Source: Acidimicrobiales bacterium (lineage in GTDB: Bacteria > Actinomycetota > Acidimicrobiia > Acidimicrobiales > Ilumatobacteraceae). Taken from it: 16,509 nt of DNA. A model generated the notes under the pieces. It searched no databases. It saw nothing but the letters and a program-made list of their open reading frames with translations, and was not told the DNA's origin. This document shows positions 1 through 6,746 of the stretch, piece by piece; the stretch's first letter is position 1; each line of letters begins with the position of its first letter. The stretch spans positions 1-16,509 of the forward strand of contig JAURNB010000249.1 in assembly GCA_030830415.1 (NCBI GenBank), written 5' to 3'. The position numbers and the translations under genes are program-made.

Positions 1-1
1 C

Positions 2-394
2 ATCAAAGGTGCGTTCCAAATCTGGATGAAAGATGGTTCATTCCACGAAATCAACTTGAAGGAATGTCATCAGTGGACCCGCGAAGGTTGCAAAAATTGC
101 CCCGACTTTGCCGCTGAGCACTCCGACATCGCCACCGGTGGTATTGGTAAAGACAACGACTGGACCCTCACCATCGTGCGCACCGAGCTTGGCGAGGAAG
201 TCATCACCCGCATGATTGCCGATGGCGTCATCGAAGCCCGGCCCGCACAAGAAGACGAAGTGGCTATGAAACTACTGCGTACGCTTTCTATTGTGAGCCG
301 TCGTCGCTGGCCACAATGGGCCGATGGCGCCCCTGCAGTGGGTGTACCTGAACCTAAGAAGAAGGTTGACGGAGCGGCCCCTGCGGCGCACTAG
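2..394 (+). CDS. Coenzyme F420 hydrogenase/dehydrogenase beta-subunit family protein (FrhB-like), C-terminal part
   Basis: The frame is open from base 2, so the gene begins before the window and only about 130 C-terminal residues are visible. What can be seen matches the C-terminal domain of FrhB/FdhB-type proteins: a short beta stretch (KGAFQIWMKDG), then Cys codons at 65, 89 and 98 giving C-x7-C-x2-C followed by PDFAAEHSDIATGGIG, then a strand containing TIVRTELGEE. In this family the Cys and PDF/ADI region lies near the iron-sulfur/flavin site used to pass electrons to or from coenzyme F420. The Lys/Ala-rich tail after about base 350 looks unstructured. The next gene starts 3 bases after the stop, suggesting co-transcription. 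The substrate cannot be deduced from this fragment; F420-linked reductases or dehydrogenases of many kinds carry this domain. Confidence 0.8.
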   Translation: MKGAFQIWMKDGSFHEINLKECHQWTREGCKNCPDFAAEHSDIATGGIGKDNDWTLTIVRTELGEEVITRMIADGVIEARPAQEDEVAMKLLRTLSIVSRRRWPQWADGAPAVGVPEPKKKVDGAAPAAH

Positions 395-397
395 TTT

Positions 398-1324
398 GTG
401 GTGATGCCACTGCATCCTCAGTCACAATTCATCATCAACTTCATCGACTCGTTGGGCGATAAACCCTTCGAAGAAGACACGCCTCAAAACGCACGCGACA
501 TTCGTAATGCGCGCACCACACCGTCGGCCCTGCCCATCTTTGAAACCAAAGACATCGATGCTGGTGGCGTACCTGCGCGCTTGTACAAGCCCAACAACAA
601 CACCAACCTTCCTTTGCTCGTGTACTACCACGGTGGTGGTTGGGTGCTCGGCAATGTCGACTCACACGACGGCGTCTGCCGTGCACTTGCCATGCAAAGC
701 GAATGTGCAGTGCTCTCGGTCGAGTACCGCCTTGCTCCAGAGTTCCCTTTTCCTATTCCTCTCACCGACAGCGTCACAGCCACACGCTGGGCCTACGACA
801 ACGCAGCATCCATCGGATGCGATGCAACGCGCATTGCAGTAGGTGGCGACTCTGCTGGCGGCAACTTCGCAGCCATCATTGCCAACATGCAGGTCATTCC
901 ATGCGTGTACCAGTTGCTCATTTATCCCGTCACCGATTGTCGTCTTGGACACCCGAGCCATCAGGAAAACAAAGACGGCCCATTTCTCACACATGCCGGC
1001 ATGAAGTGGTTTGTGGAGCACTACCTCAGTGGCAACCAGGGCACTGCAACCGACCCACGCGTTTCACCATTGCTCGACACCGATGAAGTGCTTGCCGCAG
1101 CTCCGCCCGCATTTGTTATTACCGCTGAATTCGACCCCTTGCGTGATGAAGGCGAGGCATATGCCAAGCGTCTTTCCTCACTGGGTGTCGCTGTGTCGCA
1201 TGTGCGTTGGTCGAGCCAGTTTCATGGCTTTGTTTCACTTGCCGATTTCCTCGACGACGGAAAAGCCGCGCTTGCGGCATCGGCCGCAGCGCTACGCAGT
1301 GCGTTTACTCCTGTGCTCCAATAG
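398..1324 (+). CDS. Alpha/beta hydrolase, hormone-sensitive-lipase-like esterase
   Basis: A 308-residue serine hydrolase of the HSL (family IV) esterase group, expected to cleave short- to medium-chain carboxylic esters in the cytoplasm. The oxyanion-hole motif HGGGW is at residues 78-82, the nucleophile elbow GDSAGG at 150-155 (Ser152), the acid in EFDPLRDEG (Asp246) and the catalytic His in QFHGF (His276). The length is usual for the family, and no signal peptide or membrane segment is present. Starts at 398 (GTG), 401 (GTG) and 404 (ATG) are all possible; they differ by only two residues and none has a clear Shine-Dalgarno. It follows the F420-family gene by 3 bases, so the two probably share a transcript. 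The 3' end overlaps the convergent glycosylase gene by 20 bases. The natural substrate is unknown. Confidence 0.9.
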   Translation: MVMPLHPQSQFIINFIDSLGDKPFEEDTPQNARDIRNARTTPSALPIFETKDIDAGGVPARLYKPNNNTNLPLLVYYHGGGWVLGNVDSHDGVCRALAMQSECAVLSVEYRLAPEFPFPIPLTDSVTATRWAYDNAASIGCDATRIAVGGDSAGGNFAAIIANMQVIPCVYQLLIYPVTDCRLGHPSHQENKDGPFLTHAGMKWFVEHYLSGNQGTATDPRVSPLLDTDEVLAAAPPAFVITAEFDPLRDEGEAYAKRLSSLGVAVSHVRWSSQFHGFVSLADFLDDGKAALAASAAALRSAFTPVLQ

Positions 1325-1994
1325 CGCATAGTTCGCGCGCACGCTCAAAAATATTGTCGAACATTGGCTCGGTGAGTTTGCCGGTAAATGTATTTTGCTG
1401 GCTGGGGTGAAACGAACAGAGCAAGGTCCACTTGCCGTGTTGCACTTCAACACCATGTCCAAATTTTGGGCGCGGACGAATGTGCAAAAACTCTGTTGCT
1501 GCCTGATACGCAAATGCACCAAGACACACCAACACATGTGCGTTATCTAATGCTGCAAACTCACGTTCCAAGAATGGCCTGCAAGTGACGCGTTCATCGG
1601 GGGTCGGAGCATTTGCTGGTGGAGCACATTTCACTGCAGCAGTAACCCAGGCATTATTGAGGTGTAAACCATCATCAATATGCTGTGACGTGGGTTGATT
1701 TGCAAAACCTGCTTTATGCATCGCGCGGTACAGCCAGTCGCCACTTTTGTCGCCTGTAAATACGCGGCCTGTTCTGTTTGCACCGTGCGCTGCGGGGGCG
1801 AGGCCTAGCACCAAAAGTTGCGCCTGTGCGTCGCCAAAGCCCGGCACTCCACGACCCCAATACGTATCGTCGCGAAACATGGCTCGTTTTTCGCGAGCAA
1901 TGTCTTCACGCCATTCAACAAGCCGTGGGCAGGCGCGACACGATGCAACATCACGGCACACAGCGTCGAGTGGCGAGAGTTTTCGGGCGCCCAT
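1305..1994 (-). CDS. udgB: Uracil-DNA glycosylase, family 5 (UdgB type)
   Basis: A 229-residue base-excision-repair glycosylase that removes uracil, and in family 5 also other deaminated bases, from DNA. The active-site motif GLAPAAHGAN (64-73) lacks the acidic residue seen in families 1 and 4, which is the hallmark of family 5, and is followed by RTGR and FTGDKSGDWL. The second motif, SFHPSQQNTFTGKLT, is at 194-208. Four cysteines, Cys19, Cys22, Cys123 and Cys138, fit the C-x2-C ... C-x14-C ligand set of the [4Fe-4S] cluster. Start ATG 1994 lies 41 bases from the divergent phosphomutase start, so any promoters there must overlap. The gene runs tail-to-tail into the esterase gene with 20 bases of overlap. 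The whole domain is present and I see no damage. Confidence 0.93.
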   Translation of the reverse strand: MGARKLSPLDAVCRDVASCRACPRLVEWREDIAREKRAMFRDDTYWGRGVPGFGDAQAQLLVLGLAPAAHGANRTGRVFTGDKSGDWLYRAMHKAGFANQPTSQHIDDGLHLNNAWVTAAVKCAPPANAPTPDERVTCRPFLEREFAALDNAHVLVCLGAFAYQAATEFLHIRPRPKFGHGVEVQHGKWTLLCSFHPSQQNTFTGKLTEPMFDNIFERARELCAIGAQE

Positions 1995-2035
1995 ATGTAC
2001 ACAGTAGAGGCAGAACCGATAAGTTCGCAGGTGCT

Positions 2036-2689
2036 ATGGCGTCAAAAAAAGCTACCCCTCATCACAAACCCACCACTTTGCTCCTCGTGCGCCACGGACA
2101 AACTCCCACCACTGGGCAATCACTTCCTGGCCGCGCTCCAGGCTTACACCTCAGCGAGACTGGCCTCAAGCAAGCTGCTGAAGTTGCCGAGCGCCTCGCT
2201 TCATTTCCCAAAATTGATGCCATCTATTCCTCACCACTTGAGCGCACGCGTGAAACTGCAGCACCTCTTGCCAAACAACGCAAGCAAAAGGTCATCATCG
2301 ACAAAGGCCTCATCGAGTGTGACTTTGGCAAATGGACCGGCGGGAAATTGAGCGACCTCATGAAACTTCCTGAATGGAAAACCGTGCAAGGCGCGCCAAG
2401 TACGTTTCGTTTTCCCAACGGTGAAAGTTTTACCGAAATGCAAGTACGCATTTCTACCGCGCTCGACAACATTCGCTTGCGCCATCCTGGTGGCGTTGTG
2501 GTGTGCTTTTCTCATGCCGACCCCATTAAGGCGGCGCTCGCACATGCCATGGGCACACACCTCGATCTCTTTCAGCGCATTGTGGTGAGTACTTGCTCCA
2601 TCAGCGCACTGGCATACGGTGGCGGCGCGCCCATCGTGCTCACAGTGAACTCCACCGGCGGTTCACTTTCAGAGTTGGCTCCGTCATGA
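2036..2689 (+). CDS. MSMEG_4193-family histidine phosphatase / putative phosphomutase
   Basis: A 217-residue protein of the histidine phosphatase (phosphoglycerate mutase-like) superfamily. LLLVRHGQT carries the phosphorylated His20 (RHG 19-21), SSPLERTRET holds Arg70, Glu94 lies in the LIECDFGKW segment typical of this branch, and the second catalytic His160 is in CFSHADP. The frame stays open upstream to 1778, but that stretch is antisense to the glycosylase. ATG 2036, just after AGGTG, places the RHG motif near the N-terminus as expected. The stop overlaps the next start as ATGA (2686-2689), implying translational coupling with DUF3090. In actinobacteria this family travels with DUF3090 and SCO1664-type genes. 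Its substrate is not established; mutase and phosphatase are both possible. An A7 run occurs at codons 4-6. Confidence 0.9.
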   Translation: MASKKATPHHKPTTLLLVRHGQTPTTGQSLPGRAPGLHLSETGLKQAAEVAERLASFPKIDAIYSSPLERTRETAAPLAKQRKQKVIIDKGLIECDFGKWTGGKLSDLMKLPEWKTVQGAPSTFRFPNGESFTEMQVRISTALDNIRLRHPGGVVVCFSHADPIKAALAHAMGTHLDLFQRIVVSTCSISALAYGGGAPIVLTVNSTGGSLSELAPS

Positions 2690-3192
2690 CCACCTATCGC
2701 GACTTCGATGCGCCCGATGCATTTACTACCACCGCCGTTGGTCGCCCTGGTGAACGCACATTTCTCATTCAAGTGCGCGGCGAAGGCGAAACCATCACCG
2801 TGAAATGCGAGAAGTCTCAAGTTGCAGCAATTGCCCATTACGTACGCGAACTTCTTGCCGACCTTCCCGACAGCAAAGATGCTCCACTTCCTGAGGCACT
2901 CAGTGTTTCGCCCAACCCCGATGTTGCATTTGTTGTGGGGCCCATTGGCGTTGCTTACGACCGCGAACTCGACCGCATTGTTATTCACCTCGATGAAATG
3001 GTTGATCTCGACGAAGAAGGCGAACCACTTGACGATGTTGTAGCAAGTCGCATTCGTGGCTTTCTCACCCGTGCTCAAGCGCTCGCCTTTTGCGATCACG
3101 CCGACGACGTTGTTGGCGCAGGGCGACCCAATTGTCGCTGGTGCGGACTCCCAATGAACATCGACGGGCATCCGTGCCCACGAATGAACTAG
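2686..3192 (+). CDS. DUF3090 family protein with C-terminal zinc-ribbon-like motif
   Basis: A 168-residue protein of the DUF3090 family, known almost only from Actinobacteria and of undetermined function. The N-terminal part carries GRPGERTFLIQV (19-30) and the strand/helix run ITVKCEKSQVAAIAHYVREL. The C-terminal end has FLTRAQALAFCDHADDVVGAGR and then Cys150-x2-Cys153-x8-His162-x-Cys164 (CRWCGLPMNIDGHPCP), which looks like a metal-binding knuckle. I chose ATG 2686 because it overlaps the upstream stop as ATGA and gives the normal family length; the frame is open further upstream but inside the phosphomutase gene. It lies second in a co-directional cassette. A large antisense open frame exists over this gene, but it has no recognisable protein. 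Confidence 0.9.
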   Translation: MTTYRDFDAPDAFTTTAVGRPGERTFLIQVRGEGETITVKCEKSQVAAIAHYVRELLADLPDSKDAPLPEALSVSPNPDVAFVVGPIGVAYDRELDRIVIHLDEMVDLDEEGEPLDDVVASRIRGFLTRAQALAFCDHADDVVGAGRPNCRWCGLPMNIDGHPCPRMN

Positions 3193-3200
3193 CTCTTTTT

Positions 3201-3923
3201 ATGTCAGCAACTTCACGCGTTGCACACAGCGACCCGCTCGGCGTTCTTCGCAATGGAGACATAGAAATTGTTGGCCGCATGCCTTACAGCAGCAACGCCA
3301 CTTTTCTAGTGAAGATATTTGTTGATGAAGTTGAACAATGCCAAGCCATTTACAAGCCACTCAAAGGCGAGCAACCCCTATGGGATTTTGAGCCAGGCTT
3401 GTTTCGTCGTGAAGTTGCCGCTTATGAACTCTCTGAAGCACTCGGTTTCGACCTCGTTCCACCCACAGTGGTGCGAGATGGTCCTTTTGGTGAAGGCTCA
3501 GTGCAATGGTTCATTGAAGCCAACCCCGAACTGCACTACTTCACTTTTATTGAAGACCACCCAGAAACACACGACCAACTACGACTCATGGCAATATTCG
3601 ACATTGTGGCCAACAACACCGACCGCAAAGGCGGGCACGTGTTGCTCGACAGCAACGGCCATATTTGGGGCATCGACCATGGGGTGTGTTTTTCAGCTGA
3701 CTTCAAATTGCGCACCGTCATTTGGGATTTCGCTACTGAAAAACTCTCCGCCGACCACCTCTCTGCTTTAGAAGTGATTTCTCAACAAGTTCCCCTACGT
3801 GTGGCAACTCTTTTGAATGCAGAAGAAGTTGAAGCCCTCAAAGAACGCGTCGAGTGGCTGCTTGAAAATAAAGTTTTGCCCTACGACCCATCGGGAAGAC
3901 GCGTTCCGTGGCCTCTTCTGTGA
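3201..3923 (+). CDS. SCO1664-family protein, lipid-kinase-like fold (PI3/4-kinase or HipA-like)
   Basis: A 240-residue member of the SCO1664 family, an actinobacterial group often labelled a putative phosphatidylinositol-kinase-like protein. Kinase-like landmarks are visible: a Gly-poor N-lobe with a candidate ATP-binding Lys52 in AIYKPLKGE; Glu71 in FRREVAAYELSEALG; a catalytic-loop-like FDIVANNTDRKGGH (133-146, Asp134, Asn139, Asp141); and a metal-binding GIDHG (157-161) in the DFG position. The C-terminal part, from about 183 on, is helical. The start is uncertain: ATG 3201 leaves 8 bases after DUF3090 but lacks a clear Shine-Dalgarno. GTG 3174, which would add nine residues and overlap DUF3090, is possible. 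It is the third gene of the cassette. In Streptomyces coelicolor the neighbour SCO1663 is the mycothiol gene mshC; no mshC is present here. Activity and substrate are unknown. Confidence 0.88.
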   Translation: MSATSRVAHSDPLGVLRNGDIEIVGRMPYSSNATFLVKIFVDEVEQCQAIYKPLKGEQPLWDFEPGLFRREVAAYELSEALGFDLVPPTVVRDGPFGEGSVQWFIEANPELHYFTFIEDHPETHDQLRLMAIFDIVANNTDRKGGHVLLDSNGHIWGIDHGVCFSADFKLRTVIWDFATEKLSADHLSALEVISQQVPLRVATLLNAEEVEALKERVEWLLENKVLPYDPSGRRVPWPLL

Positions 3924-3935
3924 CAATCTGCAGTA

Positions 3936-4922
3936 ATGAGTCAATACCTCGATGCGCTTGTTGACCGAGCCGACCTCGATGAAATTATTCGTGAGATCGA
4001 TGCGCTATGCGCCAAGCGCGAATGGAATGAACTTGCTGCACTGCGCAACAAGTGTGCCGCAGCAGTAAAAACTGGGCGCCAAGTATGGCCGGCAGCCACG
4101 TTGGCGAACTACCGGCTCGCATTACATGCCGACGCCAAAAATGCTGCAGAGTCTTTGCAACATCCCACCAGCACATTCAGTATGGGCCCACTCACTGAGG
4201 TGATTGCTCAAAGCCACACGTGGAATGAAATCGAGAAATACATCACCGACCCACCTATGCGTGGCTTTGTTGCATACGAACGCGCCATTCGCGGCGACAC
4301 CGTAGAAAACGATGCAAGCCTGCAAGAAATTTTAGAAATTCCTCTTGCCCTTGGCACGTGGGAGCCGTCGTACGAAGTGCCGTTTTATTCCGATAACGGC
4401 GTTGAAGCACCTACTCCGCTTCTCACCGCAGTCCCTTTCAATAAAGTGAAATGCAATACCGCAGCACAACGAGACGATGACCCCGACATTGAACAAGCAG
4501 TGCGTGGCGTGGTGGAAGCATGGACATCGCAGTCAAATGGCCGCGTCTCATTCGCAGCAGTGTCTGGTGGCATTGCATCGGCACTCGGAGCACTGGGGCT
4601 CAACGAGGCGTATGTGTCGCCACTTGAACCAACACAGGTGATGTCTTTGGTTGCTTGGGCAGGAGCATCGGGTGGCGCACATGGCCGCAGGCGCGGCATG
4701 GCACAAGGTCGCTTCAGTGCATGGTGGCTTGCAACGGCATTTGCCGATGCGCTCGACGAGTGGCCGCTACGACCCAACACGCTTCTTGCCGAGATGGAAG
4801 AACTGCAATGGTTTACCTGGCGCGAAGAAGATCCGCTGCATGGATGGCAATTGCAACTTGCCGTGGAAGATCCGTTTAACGATATGTCGTGGGCATTTTC
4901 TGCCCGCGACATATCGTCATGA
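3936..4922 (+). CDS. Conserved-looking hypothetical protein, unknown function
   Basis: A 328-residue protein that I do not recognise. It follows the SCO1664-type gene by 12 bases in the same direction, so it is probably the last gene of that operon. The N-terminal 75 residues look like an all-helical segment (LDEIIREIDALCAKREWNELAALRNKC). The region 85-150 contains TEVIAQSHTWNEIEKYITDPPMRGFVAYERAIRGD. The most distinctive part is C-terminal: a Gly/Ala-rich SFAAVSGGIASALGALG (205-221), then ASGGAHGRRRGMAQGRFSAW (244-263) and a Trp-rich end. The Gly/Arg loop could bind a phosphate or nucleotide, but I see no P-loop or other named motif. There is no signal peptide. Its last codons form one arm-loop-arm of a strong hairpin. 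Base composition resembles its neighbours, and codon flow indicates a real gene. Confidence 0.8.
   Translation: MSQYLDALVDRADLDEIIREIDALCAKREWNELAALRNKCAAAVKTGRQVWPAATLANYRLALHADAKNAAESLQHPTSTFSMGPLTEVIAQSHTWNEIEKYITDPPMRGFVAYERAIRGDTVENDASLQEILEIPLALGTWEPSYEVPFYSDNGVEAPTPLLTAVPFNKVKCNTAAQRDDDPDIEQAVRGVVEAWTSQSNGRVSFAAVSGGIASALGALGLNEAYVSPLEPTQVMSLVAWAGASGGAHGRRRGMAQGRFSAWWLATAFADALDEWPLRPNTLLAEMEELQWFTWREEDPLHGWQLQLAVEDPFNDMSWAFSARDISS
4879..4917. terminator. 17-bp hairpin at the 3' ends of convergent operons, possible terminator
   Basis: The arms ACGATATGTCGTGGGCA (4879-4895) and TGCCCGCGACATATCGT (4901-4917) are reverse complements with one exception, which is a G-U pair in plus-strand RNA, around a 5-base loop (TTTTC). 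The structure begins 6 bases beyond the etfA stop and lies inside the last codons of the plus-strand hypothetical gene. No T-run follows on either strand, so it would be a tail-less terminator or a 3'-end stabiliser rather than a classical intrinsic terminator. Confidence 0.5.
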
Positions 4923-4923
4923 A

Positions 4924-5889
4924 TTAACGACCCTTCAAAGCCTCAATGAGCTTTGGCAGTACTTTGTGCACGTCGCCAACAATGCCGAGGTCGGCAATGC
5001 CAAAGATTGGAGCTTCTTTGTCTTTGTTGATGGCGATGATGTTTTTCGCACCCTTCATGCCCACCATGTGCTGAGTCGCGCCTGAAATACCAGCAGCAAT
5101 GTAAACACTTGGCTTTACTACCTTGCCGGTTTGGCCCACTTGGTACGAGTAAGGAACCCAGCCTGCATCGACAATTGCGCGCGATGCACCAGGTGCACCC
5201 TTCAACAACTTGGCAAGCTCTTCAACCATTTCATACTTGTCGGCTTCGCCAAGACCACGACCACCCGAAACAACAATGTTTGCTTCATCGAGTTTTGGAC
5301 CAGTGCTCTCTTCAACATGCACTGCAGTTACTTTTGCGCCACCTGTTGCACCGAGGTCGGGAACACTTGCAGCGGCAATAGCAGCAGGAGCGCCGCCCGA
5401 TGCTTCAGCAGCAAAACTCTTTGGACGGAACGCAACAAGATATGGACCTTCACCTGTGAAGGTGGTGGTGACCAAAGTGTTACCGCCGAAAATAGGTGTG
5501 GTTGCATTCACTGCATCGCCATCGACAGCAACGTCGATGGAGTTCGTAAGCACCGACTTATTGAGCTTCACCGACAAACGTGACAACACGTCACGACCTT
5601 CATAATTTTGTGGGAACAAAATGAGGTCGGGCTTGTCGCCGCCATCGATGATTGCTTTCATTGCACCAGACACAGCAACGCCGGGAAGTTTTCCTGCAAG
5701 GTCGCCTGTGGCGTACACCTTTGTTGCGCCATAATCACCGAGTTGTGCAGCAACACCAGAAGCATCGCCACCCAAAACTGCAGTGACATTTGATGAAAGC
5801 GAACGGGCCTTGGTGAGGAGCTCGAGAGTTCCTGTAGTTGCGGCACCATTTGTTACTTGGGCAAAAACCCACACACTGTTAATAGCCAT
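4924..5889 (-). CDS. etfA: Electron transfer flavoprotein, alpha subunit
   Basis: A 321-residue EtfA/FixB. With EtfB it forms a soluble cytoplasmic heterodimer that holds FAD and shuttles electrons from acyl-CoA and other dehydrogenases to a quinone oxidoreductase. The FAD-binding C-terminal domain is complete: SGGRGLG (208-214), GWVPYSYQVGQTGKVVKP (243-260), AAGISGATQH (265-274), INKD (287-290) and ADLGIVGD (299-306). The N-terminal domain (1-190) is the usual Rossmann-like half. The start ATG 5889 is 10 bases after the etfB stop; the preceding TGAGGAA supplies a Shine-Dalgarno that overlaps that stop. The gene ends 1 base from the convergent hypothetical gene, with a strong hairpin just beyond. 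ETF-QO is not in the window, so the electron acceptor is unknown here. Confidence 0.97.
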   Translation of the reverse strand: MAINSVWVFAQVTNGAATTGTLELLTKARSLSSNVTAVLGGDASGVAAQLGDYGATKVYATGDLAGKLPGVAVSGAMKAIIDGGDKPDLILFPQNYEGRDVLSRLSVKLNKSVLTNSIDVAVDGDAVNATTPIFGGNTLVTTTFTGEGPYLVAFRPKSFAAEASGGAPAAIAAASVPDLGATGGAKVTAVHVEESTGPKLDEANIVVSGGRGLGEADKYEMVEELAKLLKGAPGASRAIVDAGWVPYSYQVGQTGKVVKPSVYIAAGISGATQHMVGMKGAKNIIAINKDKEAPIFGIADLGIVGDVHKVLPKLIEALKGR

Positions 5890-5899
5890 GATTTTTTCC

Positions 5900-6676
5900 T
5901 CAGATCACTTTCAAATTTTCTAGGAACGCAACGATCTTGCCGAACGACTCTCCGTCGTCTTCTACGATTTCGCCTGCTTGGCGAGCTTCTGCTTGAGCAA
6001 CAAGCGTGACTTTTTGGCCTGCACCTGCCCAGCCTGCTGGTGTGACACCAAGGTCGCTTGCAGTTACTTCTTCTACTGGCTTGCTCTTTGCCGCCATGAT
6101 GCCTTTGAAGCTCGGGTAACGCGGTTCCACCACACCAGCGGTGACGCTGATGAGTGCAGGCAGTGCGCATTCCACTTCGTCGTATCCTTCTTCGGTTTGA
6201 CGATCGGCCTTCAATACACCGCCATCAATTTTTACTTTCTTTGCGAAAGTCACCGAAGGAAGTCCGAGAACTTCAGCCATTTGTTCGGGAACAGTTCCGG
6301 TGTAACCATCGGAAGATTCTGTTGCAGCAATGATGAGATCTGCTCCGCCTAAGCGTTGTGCAGCTGCTGCAAGAACTTTTGCAGTGGTGAGCGCATCGCT
6401 ACCTTGCAGTGCTGGGTCGGAAACCAAAATTCCTTTTGCAGCACCCATGGCAAGTGCAGTGCGCATGCCAGCGGTTTCACCGTTGGGAGCCATCGAGATG
6501 ATGCTCACTTCTCCGCCACCGGCAGCATCGACAAGTTGCAATGCCATTTCTACGCCGTATGCGTCGGAGTCATCGAGGATAAGTTTGCCGTCTCGCTTCA
6601 GGGTGTTTGTTGCGCCGTCTAAGGCACCTGGCAAGGCGGGGTCGGGGATCTGCTTCACACAGACGATCACGTTCAT
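5900..6676 (-). CDS. etfB: Electron transfer flavoprotein, beta subunit
   Basis: A 258-residue EtfB/FixA, first gene of the etfBA operon. The N-terminus MNVIVCVKQIPDP is the classic start of the family, so I chose ATG 6676. The frame stays open to 6799, but that extension would run into the divergent kinase gene and has no family likeness. AMP/FAD-binding landmarks are AMGAAKGILVSD (76-87) and ATESSDGYTGTVPEQMAEVLGLP (118-140). The EtfB signature region is EVECALPALISVTAGVVEPRYPSFKGIMAAKSKPVE (167-202). The C-terminal tail FGKIVAFLENLKVI is the arm that embraces EtfA. The upstream space of 70 bases is shared with the divergent lipid kinase gene; I could not pick a convincing promoter in it. 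Confidence 0.97.
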   Translation of the reverse strand: MNVIVCVKQIPDPALPGALDGATNTLKRDGKLILDDSDAYGVEMALQLVDAAGGGEVSIISMAPNGETAGMRTALAMGAAKGILVSDPALQGSDALTTAKVLAAAAQRLGGADLIIAATESSDGYTGTVPEQMAEVLGLPSVTFAKKVKIDGGVLKADRQTEEGYDEVECALPALISVTAGVVEPRYPSFKGIMAAKSKPVEEVTASDLGVTPAGWAGAGQKVTLVAQAEARQAGEIVEDDGESFGKIVAFLENLKVI

Positions 6677-6746
6677 GGCTTCTATTGTTACCGCTTGGTT
6701 CCGATTCTGCCTAACTGGCGACACAAACTGATACCGTTTCTTCGTT

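Noticed and set aside
588..608. AAC-rich repeat in the esterase gene
   Set aside because: A short in-frame run coding for an Asn-rich loop; not a tandem repeat of note.
1778..2035. N-terminal extension of the phosphomutase
   Set aside because: The stretch is antisense to the glycosylase, rich in Arg and His, and lies before the normal family start at 2036.
2572..3171. 199-residue antisense open frame over the DUF3090 gene
   Set aside because: No recognisable domain, covers a well-supported gene and is explained by codon bias producing open antisense frames.
4385..4912. 175-residue antisense open frame over the unknown fourth cassette gene
   Set aside because: Ser/Ala/Cys-rich low-complexity translation. 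The sense frame is longer, follows its operon with a 12-base gap and has more protein-like composition.
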